A stretch of 64,000 nucleotides of DNA from Clostridia bacterium. Its GTDB lineage: Bacteria > Bacillota > Clostridia > Christensenellales > Borkfalkiaceae. Each line of letters opens with the position of its first letter. The stretch's first letter is position 1. Under the pieces are notes generated by a model that saw only the letters and a list, made by a program, of their open reading frames with translations, did not search any database and was not told where the DNA came from. A program made the position numbers and the translations under genes. The stretch spans positions 1 to 64,000 of the forward strand of contig JAFUKM010000010.1 in NCBI GenBank assembly GCA_017473605.1. Reading direction: 5' to 3'. This document shows positions 49,973-58,971 of the stretch, piece by piece.

Positions 49973-51763
49973 TTATTTTCTTTTTAATTGGTTACGCTGT
50001 TTCATCTTTTCGGAAAGCTTTTGCGCGATTTCCTTCCTTCTTTCCTCGTCCGTTTCCGTCGCGTATTTCGCGTTGAGCGCCGCTATATCCCGTTCTATCC
50101 CCACGCGTTCTACCGATTTCACGCTGTCTTCGAAAAACCGTTTCGCCACGTCCCCCGACAGCTTGTCTTCGTAATTCAAATCAAGGATTTGATTAAGCTC
50201 CGCGCTGTCTTCTTCGAGCAGTTCGAACAGCTCGCTTGGACGGATACGTTCGCCCTTTTGTTCCCGTTGCACAATATACTGCGCGACGATGATATGCGTT
50301 TCGTCCGAAAGGGGCAGTTTTTGCACGTCGTACTCTTTTGCGTACGGCTCGGAAAACAGTTTTGCCGCCAAGATAAACCGAATCGCTTTCGTCAGCTTGT
50401 CCGCGCCCGAATCGGTTTCGGATATCTTTTCTTTGGGCAAAGCGATTTCCAGCTGCTTGCTTCCGCTTTGCAAATCCCGTTCCAGCGCGTGATAGGAGAC
50501 GCCCGTTTTTTCCCGAAGTTTTTTTAGCAAGTCTTCTTTTACCGCTTCGCTTTCCACCGCCGCAACCACTTGCAACGCTTCCGCAATAAACCGCCGTTTT
50601 TCTTCCGTCTTGGAAATATCGTATTTTCTTTCCAACGAGTGAATTTTATAATCGACGAGCGGCAACGCCGCGTCCAAGCATTTTTGATACGCCGCCGCGC
50701 CCTGCTTTACCACGTCGTCGGGGTCGAGTCCGTCGGGCATAGGCACTACCCGCACGTTAAGCGCTTCGTCTTTCAAAATTTCCAAGCCGCGCAAATCGGC
50801 GTTCTGCCCTGCGAAGTCCCCGTCGTAACTTATCAGCACGTTGTCCGAATACCGTTTCACAAGCCTTGCCTGCTCGGTAGTAAGCGAAGTACCCATAGAA
50901 GCCACTACGTTTTCAAACCCCGCTTGGTAGAGCGATATCGTATCCATATACCCTTCTACCATAATCACTTCTTTGATAGGCTGTTTCCGTTTGAGTTTTT
51001 TCAACAAATTGATATTGTACAGCGTTTTGCGTTTATTGAACAGCAACGTTTCACGCGTATTTTTATATTTTGCAAAATCGGATTTTTCAAGCAATCTCCC
51101 CCCGAACGCCACTACCTCGTCAAAAGCGTTAATAATGGGAAAAATCAAACGTCCCGCTTCAAAGTCTACGAGTTTACCGTTTTTCGTTTCGCCCAAAGCG
51201 CCGCTATCGATTAAATCCTGCCGCGAATACCCTTTACCTGCCAAATAATCGGGAAGCGAAAAGAAATCGAGCGACGCGCCCAAACCGAATTTTTTGACCG
51301 TCGTAGGCGAAAGTTTGCGGTTCGCTATATACTGCAAATGCGCTTGCGCACGGGAATCGCCACTGTATAAATTACTCAAATAAAATCTCGCGCAATCGAG
51401 CATTATCGCCGCCATCGTGTCCCGCTTCTTTTTCATCTCCATTGCTTTTTCCGTATCGAAGTTGGTTTCGGGAACGGTCATCTTTGCGCGTGACGCCAAA
51501 ATCCGTACCGCGCCCATAAAATCGGTGGATTCTATCTCCTGCACGAAACGGACGACGTCGCCCGACACGCCGCAACCGAAACAGTGATAAAACTGTTCTG
51601 CCTGATTGACGGCGAAAGAAGGCGTGCGTTCGTGATGAAACGGACAACACGCCCAATGCGTGCCGCCCTTTCTATCGAGCGCGACGTAGCCGCTAATCAC
51701 TTCGACTATATCGTTCTTTTGTTTGAGTTCCTGCATAAAGCGAGGGTCAAACCCTTTGCTCAC
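49973..51763 (-). CDS. dnaG: DNA primase
   Basis: DnaG makes RNA primers at the replication fork. The 596-residue protein has the CHC2 zinc ribbon (CPFHHERTPSF...YHCFGCG, about residues 40-66), the TOPRIM domain (MVEGYMDTISLYQAG; YDGDFAGQNA), and a C-terminal helicase-binding domain. It starts with GTG 51763, overlapping the dgt stop (GTGA). It is a member of the classic macromolecular-synthesis operon with rpoD. Confidence 0.97.
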   Translation of the reverse strand: MSKGFDPRFMQELKQKNDIVEVISGYVALDRKGGTHWACCPFHHERTPSFAVNQAEQFYHCFGCGVSGDVVRFVQEIESTDFMGAVRILASRAKMTVPETNFDTEKAMEMKKKRDTMAAIMLDCARFYLSNLYSGDSRAQAHLQYIANRKLSPTTVKKFGLGASLDFFSLPDYLAGKGYSRQDLIDSGALGETKNGKLVDFEAGRLIFPIINAFDEVVAFGGRLLEKSDFAKYKNTRETLLFNKRKTLYNINLLKKLKRKQPIKEVIMVEGYMDTISLYQAGFENVVASMGTSLTTEQARLVKRYSDNVLISYDGDFAGQNADLRGLEILKDEALNVRVVPMPDGLDPDDVVKQGAAAYQKCLDAALPLVDYKIHSLERKYDISKTEEKRRFIAEALQVVAAVESEAVKEDLLKKLREKTGVSYHALERDLQSGSKQLEIALPKEKISETDSGADKLTKAIRFILAAKLFSEPYAKEYDVQKLPLSDETHIIVAQYIVQREQKGERIRPSELFELLEEDSAELNQILDLNYEDKLSGDVAKRFFEDSVKSVERVGIERDIAALNAKYATETDEERRKEIAQKLSEKMKQRNQLKRK

Positions 51764-52791
51764 GTAACGATACCCCCTAATGAAAACGTCGACGGGATGA
51801 ACAGTTGTTCGAATACGCTGATTGCGTATCTATCCGTCATACCCGATAAATAATCGCATACCACCCGTTCTTTACCGTCCTTTTCCAAAAGACGCAAATA
51901 CGATTGCGGTAATTTTTCCACGTGTTTGATAAAATAATCGAACATTTGCGTAAGCATACGCTCCGAACGTTCTTGTATGGAAACGTTGGCAAGTTCGTAA
52001 ACCCGTTCGAACATAAACGAACGCAATTCGTTTATCGCCGCCATCTTCTCTTCCGACATCCGCACGTACGGCTTGCCGTAAGACGTCGCGTATATATCGC
52101 TGATTGCCGTATTGATGCGCGTTTTCGTAGCGTCGCCAAGAATCTCTACCGCCGCTTTGGGCAAATCTTGCGGCTGCAATATCCCTGCGCGAATCGCGTC
52201 TTCGATGTCGTGATTGATATACGCGATTCTATCCGCCAAGGAAACCGCCTGCCCTTCGAGCGTGGACGGTTTGCCCGAACTCTTATGCTGTAAAATTCCG
52301 TCCAAAACTTCTACCGTTAGGTTCAAGCCCTTGCCTTGCTTTTCAATACATTGCACGACGCGGACAGATTGTTCGTTATGATAAAACCCGTCCGTGGCGA
52401 GTTTGGCGAGCACTCTCTCGCCTACGTGACCGAACGGCGTATGCCCCAAATCGTGTCCAAGCGCTATCGCTTCCGCCAAATCCTCGTTGAGCGCAAGCGA
52501 GCGGGCAATCGAACGGGCGATTTGCGAAACGTCGAGCGTATGCGTTAAGCGGGTAATGTAATGGTCCCCTTCGGGCGCGAAAAATACTTGCGTTTTATTC
52601 TTCAAGCGCTTAAACGAATTGCTGTAAATAATACGGTCTCTATCCCGTTGAAAATCGGTGCGGAAGTCACAGCGCGTTTCTTGCTTTTCCCTGCCTTTCG
52701 TTTCTGCCGATTTTTGCGCGTACGGCGATAAAAACCGTTCTTCCTGCGCGCAAATTCGTTCCCGTACCGTTTCGTATACCTTTTCGTCCAT
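51760..52791 (-). CDS. dgt: dNTP triphosphohydrolase (dGTPase family)
   Basis: It removes triphosphate from dNTPs and affects nucleotide pools. ATG 52791 (MDEKVYETVRERICAQEE) is chosen, with AGGTGG 5 nt upstream; an upstream GTG lies within that site. The 343-residue HD-domain protein shows HTLDVSQIAR (first His) and HDLGHTPFGH (HD motif). In Bacillota dgt commonly precedes dnaG. A TATAAT at 52820-52815 may be its -10, but no -35 is clear. Confidence 0.94.
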   Translation of the reverse strand: MDEKVYETVRERICAQEERFLSPYAQKSAETKGREKQETRCDFRTDFQRDRDRIIYSNSFKRLKNKTQVFFAPEGDHYITRLTHTLDVSQIARSIARSLALNEDLAEAIALGHDLGHTPFGHVGERVLAKLATDGFYHNEQSVRVVQCIEKQGKGLNLTVEVLDGILQHKSSGKPSTLEGQAVSLADRIAYINHDIEDAIRAGILQPQDLPKAAVEILGDATKTRINTAISDIYATSYGKPYVRMSEEKMAAINELRSFMFERVYELANVSIQERSERMLTQMFDYFIKHVEKLPQSYLRLLEKDGKERVVCDYLSGMTDRYAISVFEQLFIPSTFSLGGIVT

Positions 52792-52904
52792 ATTTTCCAC
52801 CTTTTCTTTTTCATATTATATATTCGACAAAAAAGTTTGATTTCCTTTTTTTCTATGAAAAAAATAGAATATTTTTCGTTTTTTTCTTAAATTTTCATTT
52901 TTTC

Positions 52905-52950
52905 AACAAAAAAGGGAGCTTTGCGCTCAAACGAAAACTCCCTTTTTGTT
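52905..52950 (-). terminator. Terminator after the acyltransferase gene
   Basis: AACAAAAAGGGAG and CTCCCTTTTTTGTT pair around a loop of about 19 nt on the minus strand. The stem overlaps the last codon of the acyltransferase gene and separates it from dgt. Confidence 0.7.
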
Positions 52951-53797
52951 ATTTTTTCGAATCCGAATACGTTAAAGGTATTCCGTATTCCTGCTCGTAT
53001 TTATTCTCATACAACGCAAACGTTGCTTCCATCATCTTTTCCGCGCCCGTTTTTTCCCCAAGCGTTATATCGGGATACACGGGCGGCAAAATATGCACCG
53101 TATGTCTTTGCACGGGATACCCGTCGTTATCTGTCCGCCTTTCGTCGTCTTGCATCGTAATAAATATCGGCAAAACGGGTACGTTTGCCCGATATGCAAG
53201 CTTGAACGCGCCCACCTTAAACGGACGGGGCTTTTTGTAATTCCACCACATCTCCTGTTCGGGATAGACGAGAATACTCTCCCCACGCTTTAACAGCGTT
53301 TGAACCGCTTTCATAAAATCCACCATCGTACGGCGGTTTCGCGATAACGGCAGCGTATTGCAATGACGGAAAAAGAAGCCGTACAATCCCTTAAAATTGG
53401 TATAATTTCCCTCGCGGATAACCTTGTATAAATATATTCTCGGCAAAAAATCCCGAATACAATGAAAGACGATATAATTATCCATCGGAGAAAAATGATT
53501 GCACGTGATAATCGCTCCGTTTTGCAAGGCGGATAAATGTTCTTGCCCCAAAACGCCGTCTATCACCAAAACGTCTTTTTTGATTAACCCCAAAAAATAT
53601 TTATCCGCTATTTTGTTGGCTATCCGTCGTTTTAACCTACTCGTCCGCTTTTTGCAAAGGTAATCCACGCTTTTTGGCAACAGTTCTTTCGCGGGTAAAT
53701 CTTCCTCGACGCTCGCGTTAAAATCGCCTCGTTGTTCCGCTTCTTCAATCCGCTTTAACAGGGCTCTTTTTTCCGCTGAAATATTCGATAAATCCAT
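52949..53797 (-). CDS. PlsC-type acyltransferase
   Basis: The 282-residue protein has the lysophospholipid acyltransferase motifs: NHFSPMD (the NHxxxxD active site, about 97-103), a following basic region (YKVIREGNYTNFKG), and YPEQEMW in place of the usual EGTRS-type block. It probably acylates lysophosphatidate or a glycolipid at the membrane face. It overlaps the end of the GT8 gene by 53 bp, so the two form a unit, perhaps for a surface glycolipid. The acceptor is unknown. Confidence 0.88.
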   Translation of the reverse strand: MDLSNISAEKRALLKRIEEAEQRGDFNASVEEDLPAKELLPKSVDYLCKKRTSRLKRRIANKIADKYFLGLIKKDVLVIDGVLGQEHLSALQNGAIITCNHFSPMDNYIVFHCIRDFLPRIYLYKVIREGNYTNFKGLYGFFFRHCNTLPLSRNRRTMVDFMKAVQTLLKRGESILVYPEQEMWWNYKKPRPFKVGAFKLAYRANVPVLPIFITMQDDERRTDNDGYPVQRHTVHILPPVYPDITLGEKTGAEKMMEATFALYENKYEQEYGIPLTYSDSKK

Positions 53798-54776
53798 ACA
53801 TACCCCCTACCTTTTGCTCCATTTGATATTCTCTTAACCGTCTGCCCACCGTGCAGTTGTAATTGCGAGGGTTCTCCGCTTCGGCAAGCGCCAAAGCGAG
53901 CAATTTTTCCCCACTTGCCTTATCGCGAGCCATATCTTTAACGGTAAAGGCTTTCTTTTTTGCCAATACGGTTTCGTAAAAAGGCGTTTTTCTTGCTGTT
54001 TCCCAAAAATATTCGCCGTATAATACGTTTTCATAGTGCCAAGGCTTCATCGACAAATTATAATGAATCAGCTTGGGGGCGCGTAGCTTTTTGCCCGTAA
54101 GCGGCATCGTATTCCACTCTTGCCCGAAATAATGCACTCTGTCTTTACAAATCAAATTCAAACAGTCTTGGTCGGGCGCGACGACGAAATCGTAACTGCG
54201 CAAAACGCGCGTAAACAAATAGCAAAAATCTATTTCTCGAAGCAAGTTTAACTGCATAACTATGACGCCAGAGTTAAAGTATTTTTTCGCTTCTATACCC
54301 AGCGCCCGTTTGGTGTATGCGGCAAACGCAGGCGTTGCGGAAACGATTGGGTCTGCCACCGCGCCGATATAATTTGCGCCGAGCGGTATATCGTACAATT
54401 TTGCCACGTCCGTTAAAAGTACGGTATCGCAATCGAGATATACCGCCTTTTCGTACTGCGGAAAGAGCTGGGGAATAAACAAACGGAAATAAATGGCGCT
54501 CGTGTAATAGTCCCGACAATGTATCATCGTTTGGATTTTCTTAATTTGTTCGGACACGTCAAAAAACTCCACTTGTACGTTTTCCGTTTGCATTTCCGCA
54601 ATTTTTTGCGCGTTTTCCCCCAACTCGCCCGTATACAAAACGTGCACGCTGTATAAGCGGTTTTTATCGGCGTTTGCAATCAACGAAGTTAGCGTTATAC
54701 CCAAAAAAGGCATATAGTTTTCGTCCGCCGCAAAAAATATAGGAATTGCAACCGTGTTCTTTTCATTATTTTTCAT
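53745..54776 (-). CDS. Glycosyltransferase family 8 protein
   Basis: ATG 54776 (MKNNEKNTVAIPIFFAADENY) with AAAGGAAAAG upstream is chosen over a longer frame. The 343-residue GT-A enzyme shows the GT8 pattern (IPIFFAADENYMPFLGITLTSL; KAVYLDCDTVLLTDVAKLYD, with the DxD metal site DCD; FNSGVIVMQL; LIHYNLSMKPWHY). It transfers a hexose, usually to an LPS-like or glycan acceptor. It overlaps the PlsC-type gene, suggesting a joint role in a surface glycolipid or teichoic-like polymer. Confidence 0.9.
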   Translation of the reverse strand: MKNNEKNTVAIPIFFAADENYMPFLGITLTSLIANADKNRLYSVHVLYTGELGENAQKIAEMQTENVQVEFFDVSEQIKKIQTMIHCRDYYTSAIYFRLFIPQLFPQYEKAVYLDCDTVLLTDVAKLYDIPLGANYIGAVADPIVSATPAFAAYTKRALGIEAKKYFNSGVIVMQLNLLREIDFCYLFTRVLRSYDFVVAPDQDCLNLICKDRVHYFGQEWNTMPLTGKKLRAPKLIHYNLSMKPWHYENVLYGEYFWETARKTPFYETVLAKKKAFTVKDMARDKASGEKLLALALAEAENPRNYNCTVGRRLREYQMEQKVGGMYGFIEYFSGKKSPVKAD

Positions 54777-54928
54777 ATTATTTTCTTTTCCTTTATTTTG
54801 CGTTTTTATTCCGTCGGACACACGATTGTCCGTCGTTATTTTTAGTTTACCGCAATTTTCCAAAAAAGAAAACCTATTCCCCTTCTTCGCTTTTCTACAC
54901 ACGAAAACGGAAATTCTACGCGCAAAAA

Positions 54929-54955
54929 AAGGACTCTACCGACAGTAGAGTCCTT
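54929..54955 (-). terminator. Terminator of dtd
   Basis: AAGGACTCTAC and GTAGAGTCCTT with a 5-nt loop form a perfect 11-bp stem followed on the minus strand by seven T residues, 20 bp after the dtd stop. Confidence 0.85.
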
Positions 54956-54974
54956 GAAAATAAAAGCTTTTTCG

Positions 54975-55412
54975 TCAATTTTCGAGCAAAATCGTTACAG
55001 GTCCGTCGTTATATTGCTCGATTTTCATATCCGCGCCGAATACGCCTTTTTTGACAGTTATACCGTAAGACGAGAGTTCTTTTACAGCGTATTCGTACAA
55101 AAGCTCGGCTTTTTCAGGACGTTCGGCGAGCGTAAAACTCGGTCTGTTCCCGTGCGACGCGTCGCCATACAGTGTGAACTGCGACACGAGCAAAACTTCA
55201 CCGCCCACGTCTTGAACCGATAAATTCATTTTACCGTTTCCGTCTTCAAAAATACGAAGCGCGGATATCTTTTTCATTAAATACGCCGCTTCCTTTTCCG
55301 TATCCCCCGTTTTAACGCCCAAAAATACCGTCAAACCGAAAGGGATTTGAGAAATCAACTCCCCGTCTACTTTTAACGTTGTATGCTTTACTCTTTGTAC
55401 GACTGCTCTCAT
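54975..55412 (-). CDS. dtd: D-aminoacyl-tRNA deacylase
   Basis: The enzyme hydrolyses D-aminoacyl- and glycyl-tRNA(Ala). ATG 55412 (MRAVVQRVKHTTLKVDGE) follows GGAG. The 145-residue protein shows the cross-subunit motifs VSQFTLYGDASHGNRPSF and the C-terminal NDGPVTILLEN, with the Gly-Pro motif that gives chiral proofreading. It lies between efp and the GT8 gene and has its own terminator. Confidence 0.95.
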   Translation of the reverse strand: MRAVVQRVKHTTLKVDGELISQIPFGLTVFLGVKTGDTEKEAAYLMKKISALRIFEDGNGKMNLSVQDVGGEVLLVSQFTLYGDASHGNRPSFTLAERPEKAELLYEYAVKELSSYGITVKKGVFGADMKIEQYNDGPVTILLEN

Positions 55413-55435
55413 ATTTACTCCGTGAAAAAAGTACA

Positions 55436-55469
55436 ACGAAATGCAGGATAGCAATATCCTGCATTTCGT
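55436..55469. terminator. Hairpin between efp and dtd
   Basis: A perfect 15-bp inverted repeat (55436-55450 with 55455-55469) with a GCAA loop lies 22 bp after efp. The following T-tract is poor, so termination may be partial, allowing read-through into dtd. Confidence 0.65.
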
Positions 55470-55491
55470 AAGTTTTTATCTTTATGAAAGA

Positions 55492-56055
55492 TTAAACGCG
55501 GCTCATGTATTCGCCCGTTCTCGTATCGATACGAATCGTTTCGCCTTCTTCTACGAACATAGGCACTTGAATCGTTGCGCCCGTTTCCACCTTCGCATTC
55601 TTCATAACGTTGGTAGCCGTGTTGCCCTTTACGCCCGGTTCCGCCTCGATAACTTTGAGTTCTACGAAGTTTTCGGGTTCTACGGAGAACGCTTTACCGT
55701 AAAGGAATTTCACCGTAACCATATCGTTTTCTTTGATATATTTGAGCGCTTCTTCTACTTGGTCGTAAGAAAGCATTTCTTGGTTGTATTCTTCGTCCAT
55801 AAATACGTAGAATTCTCCGTCGTAGTAGGAATACGTCATCTTCTTCGTTTCTACTTGCGCCGATTCAAGCTTCGTCGTAGGGTTAAACGTTTCGTTGGAC
55901 AATACTTGTCCCGTAACTACGTTTTTAAGCGTCGCTCTTACGAACGCCGCGCCCTTACCGGGTTTTACGTGCTGGAAGTCGGTAACGGTGTAAACGCCGC
56001 TCTTGTATTCAAAGGTAACGCCCTTACGAATATCGCCTGCCAAAATTTGTGCCAT
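55492..56055 (-). CDS. efp: Translation elongation factor P
   Basis: EF-P relieves ribosome stalling at polyproline. The 187-residue protein has the N-terminal KOW-like domain with the modification loop [13 protein letters not shown] (residues 29-41, Lys34 at the tip) and two OB domains ending [21 protein letters not shown] precedes ATG 56055. The usual partner peptidase gene of family M24 lies directly upstream (38-bp gap). Confidence 0.97.
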   Translation of the reverse strand: MAQILAGDIRKGVTFEYKSGVYTVTDFQHVKPGKGAAFVRATLKNVVTGQVLSNETFNPTTKLESAQVETKKMTYSYYDGEFYVFMDEEYNQEMLSYDQVEEALKYIKENDMVTVKFLYGKAFSVEPENFVELKVIEAEPGVKGNTATNVMKNAKVETGATIQVPMFVEEGETIRIDTRTGEYMSRV

Positions 56056-56093
56056 ACAATTTTTCTCCTTATATGCTTATATAATTTTTCTTT

Positions 56094-57155
56094 TTATAAA
56101 ATGATAAGGGTTTTATCCGTTTTGGACATAAAACTCTTCACTTTTCCTTCTTTAAGCGTGACGGTGTCTTCTATACGGATTCCGTATTCGCCTGCTTTAT
56201 ACACGCCCGGCTCGTCCGAGAACACCATCGTGTCTTCCAATACTTTTTCGCTTCTGGGGCTAACCGCCGGCTTTTCGTGCACGTTCAAACCGATACCGTG
56301 CCCCAACGAGTGCGTAAACAATTCCCCGTAACCGTGTTCTTTTAAATATTCTCTCGCCACCGCGTCCGCTTGTTTGCCCGTCATGCCCGACGTGATTTTT
56401 TCTTTTGCAAGCTCGTGTGCGCGCAAAACGTGCGCGTAGGCTTTCTTGAATTCTTCGTGTTTATTATCGTCGCCGAACAGGAACGTACGCGTGATATCCG
56501 AACAGTAACCGTCCACCTTGCAACCAAAGTCTATCAAAATCTCGTCGCCGAAGCGAAGTTTCGCGTCCCCCGTTTCGTGATGGGGTACTGCGGCGTGCGC
56601 GCCGAACGCCATTATCGTTTCAAAGGCAAGACCTTGCGCGCCGAGTTTGCGCATATTGTATTCGAGCAGCGCCGCCACTTCCGTTTCCGTCATCCCTTCT
56701 TTGATTTGGGGCAACAGCATTAAAAAGGCGTCCTCCGCTATCTCGCAAGCCTTTTCAATGCGCGAAAGCTCCCACTCGTTCTTCTTTTCCATAAGCGCAG
56801 ACAACGGTTCGTCTGCATTTTGTAATTCTACGCCGATTTCTTTTAGCTGTAAAAATTCCGCATGGGAAGTTTCTTGAAAGGAAACCGCAACCGTTTTATA
56901 CTTTTTAAGGATATCCGCTTTCGTCTTCCCCGACCAAAGCGTGGGCGTCACTTCCGTGCCCGCAAACAGCTTTTCTGCGGCTTCGATATAACGGGAGTCG
57001 GTGTACAGCGTTACGCCGTCTTTATCCACGACGACGGCGCCGTCTTCGGGCGCAAAACCCGTCGCGTAACGCATTAAACAACCGCAATTTACGTATAACG
57101 CGTCGGCGTTACCTTGTAAACTCTCGAATATCTTTTTGCCGTTTGTTTGTATCAT
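56094..57155 (-). CDS. M24-family Xaa-Pro aminopeptidase
   Basis: The 353-residue protein has a creatinase-like N-terminal domain (about 1-120) and a pita-bread peptidase domain with metal ligands in IDFGCKVDGYCSDITR (two Asp), HGIGLNVHE (His), DEPGVY (Glu) and IRIEDTVTL (Glu). It probably releases N-terminal residues before proline. Adjacency to efp is very common in Bacillota. A strong promoter precedes it (57174-57202). Confidence 0.93.
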   Translation of the reverse strand: MIQTNGKKIFESLQGNADALYVNCGCLMRYATGFAPEDGAVVVDKDGVTLYTDSRYIEAAEKLFAGTEVTPTLWSGKTKADILKKYKTVAVSFQETSHAEFLQLKEIGVELQNADEPLSALMEKKNEWELSRIEKACEIAEDAFLMLLPQIKEGMTETEVAALLEYNMRKLGAQGLAFETIMAFGAHAAVPHHETGDAKLRFGDEILIDFGCKVDGYCSDITRTFLFGDDNKHEEFKKAYAHVLRAHELAKEKITSGMTGKQADAVAREYLKEHGYGELFTHSLGHGIGLNVHEKPAVSPRSEKVLEDTMVFSDEPGVYKAGEYGIRIEDTVTLKEGKVKSFMSKTDKTLIIL

Positions 57156-57173
57156 AGCGTCCTCTCGCTTTCT

Positions 57174-57202
57174 ATTTTAGCAAAATTTTCCGCGTTCGTC
57201 AA
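57174..57202 (-). promoter_or_regulatory. Promoter of the M24 peptidase-efp unit
   Basis: On the minus strand TTGACG (57202-57197) and TAAAAT (57179-57174) have a 17-bp spacer and lie just upstream of the peptidase start. Confidence 0.8.
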
Positions 57203-57263
57203 GTGTACGGCGATAAATAAACGAAATTTCCCTTATGTTTACGCTATGATTTTTCGTTTTTTG

Positions 57264-58109
57264 TTATAAAGTTTGATAAATACGCTTCATTTCCGCCGCT
57301 TCTTCCGCTTGTTTACCGTCCGATTCGCTCACGATATACGGCTCTAATTCGAGCGTCTTTAACGCTACGGCAAGCGGTAAAAATTCGGGACCGTAAATCT
57401 CGTCGGCAAACGTGAGATGTTTTACTTCGCCTTTGGCTGAATACATAATCTTGGAAAAATGCACGTGAAAATGCTTCATCCGCTCGAAACCGAGTTCGGA
57501 AATCATATACTCCAAACGCTGTTTATAATCCTCTACCGTTTTGAGCGAGCCTTGTTCCCTTGCGTTGATATGGCCAAAATCCACACACGGGGTATAAAAA
57601 GGCGCGATTTTACAAAATTGAGTAATCTCTTCCACCGTGCCGATTTGCGCCAATTTCCCCATCGTTTCCGGACAAAACATCATATCTTCAAAACCGTTGA
57701 GCGCGATATATTCCGCCAATATTTTCAAACGCTCTTCCGTCTTTTCCACCGCCTCAAATCGCGTGGCTTTGCCCTGCGCGGCAGGGTGAAAAACGATACG
57801 CTTTCCGCCCATAAGCTTACAGGCGCGCGCGCTATCCAACACGTATCCGTAAGATTTTGCCGCCATTTCGTCGTCGGGATTGGCAAAGTTGATAAAATAC
57901 GGCGCGTGTACGGATATTTCCACGTTCTCTTGCGCAAACGCTTCGCCGATGGATATCGCCTTGCCTTCCGTTATACGCACGCCGCGTCCGAAAGAGTATT
58001 CAAAGCAATCCAAGTCCCTTTCCTTTACGAATTTCGCCGCTTGTTCGGTATGCGCGTAACCTTCGGCGTAAAAACTTTCCGAATTCCCGCTCGGTCCGAA
58101 TTTAATCAT
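57264..58109 (-). CDS. Endonuclease IV-like TIM-barrel protein
   Basis: The 281-residue protein belongs to the AP-endonuclease family 2 (Nfo-like). Metal ligands typical of endonuclease IV are seen: HAPY (His), VFHPA (His), CPETMG (Glu), CVDFGH (Asp and His), KHFHVHFS (His) and ESDG (Glu). It would cut at abasic sites, although sugar-isomerase-type relatives share the fold. It starts within the ribF end (8-bp overlap) and so belongs to the pheST T-box operon as its last gene. Confidence 0.85.
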   Translation of the reverse strand: MIKFGPSGNSESFYAEGYAHTEQAAKFVKERDLDCFEYSFGRGVRITEGKAISIGEAFAQENVEISVHAPYFINFANPDDEMAAKSYGYVLDSARACKLMGGKRIVFHPAAQGKATRFEAVEKTEERLKILAEYIALNGFEDMMFCPETMGKLAQIGTVEEITQFCKIAPFYTPCVDFGHINAREQGSLKTVEDYKQRLEYMISELGFERMKHFHVHFSKIMYSAKGEVKHLTFADEIYGPEFLPLAVALKTLELEPYIVSESDGKQAEEAAEMKRIYQTL

Positions 58110-58971
58110 TGTTCCGTATCTCCTTCAAGTCCTTTTGCAGTTGCGTTTTTAACGCTTCCGCGCCGTCGAATTTCGTAATATCGCGCATAAAGCGTACGAA
58201 TTCGAGCTTTATTTTCTTTCCGTACAAATCGCCCGCAAATCCGTCAAAATGCGTTTCCGTGAGTACCGTTTCATCGCCAAAGGTAGGTCTTGCGCCGTAA
58301 TTGGTGATGCCTTTATACCTTTTCCCGTCTATCGTCGCACGCGTTTCGTATACACCATTTTTCAGCGGAAATTTACCGCTCGGATACACGATATTCGCCG
58401 TGGGGAAACCGAGCTTTTTTCCTATTTGCCTGTCTTTTACCACTTCGCCGATTAAGAAAAACCTTTCGCCGAGCAGTTCGTTCGCCTTTTCTATATCCCC
58501 TTGCTCCAAGCGCGCTTTTACCGTTGTCGAACTGATTTTTTCGCCGTCTTTTTGCAACAACTCTACAATTTCAACGGGTACTTGGGTGGCGCATTTTAGC
58601 GTTTCGGGCGTACCTGCCGCCATTTTACCGAAACGGAAATCGTCCCCGCAAACAAACGCTTTGGGCGAAAACCTCTCTTCCAATAAGTTTGCGAACGTTT
58701 CGGGAGAATAATCCTTGATTTCCGAAAAAGGCAGTTCAAAAACGAAAGCCACGCCGACGGACGAGAACATTTCCAAACGCTCTTCCACCGTAAAAAGACT
58801 ATCGCCGTTTTTACCGCCGAGAATCGTCATCGCTCCTATCGGCAAAGCGTACTGTTTCGCGCGCCCCACAAGCGTCTTATGCCCTGCGTGCAAACCGTCG
58901 AAGCCGCCCAGCAGCATTACGCAACCGTTTTTTGTATTCGATTGTCCGTTGAGCCACAAGGTGTTTAACAT
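58102..58971 (-). CDS. ribF: Bifunctional riboflavin kinase / FAD synthetase
   Basis: It converts riboflavin to FMN and FAD. The 289-residue protein has the nucleotidyltransferase motif GGFDGLHAGHKTL (about residues 22-34), GDDFRFGK, ISSTTVKARLEQGD, and the C-terminal kinase domain (GKKLGFPTANIVYP; YKGITNYGARPTF). It overlaps truB by 7 bp and the Nfo-like gene by 8 bp. It is usually next to truB in the infB operon; here the pair sits behind pheT. Confidence 0.95.
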   Translation of the reverse strand: MLNTLWLNGQSNTKNGCVMLLGGFDGLHAGHKTLVGRAKQYALPIGAMTILGGKNGDSLFTVEERLEMFSSVGVAFVFELPFSEIKDYSPETFANLLEERFSPKAFVCGDDFRFGKMAAGTPETLKCATQVPVEIVELLQKDGEKISSTTVKARLEQGDIEKANELLGERFFLIGEVVKDRQIGKKLGFPTANIVYPSGKFPLKNGVYETRATIDGKRYKGITNYGARPTFGDETVLTETHFDGFAGDLYGKKIKLEFVRFMRDITKFDGAEALKTQLQKDLKEIRNND

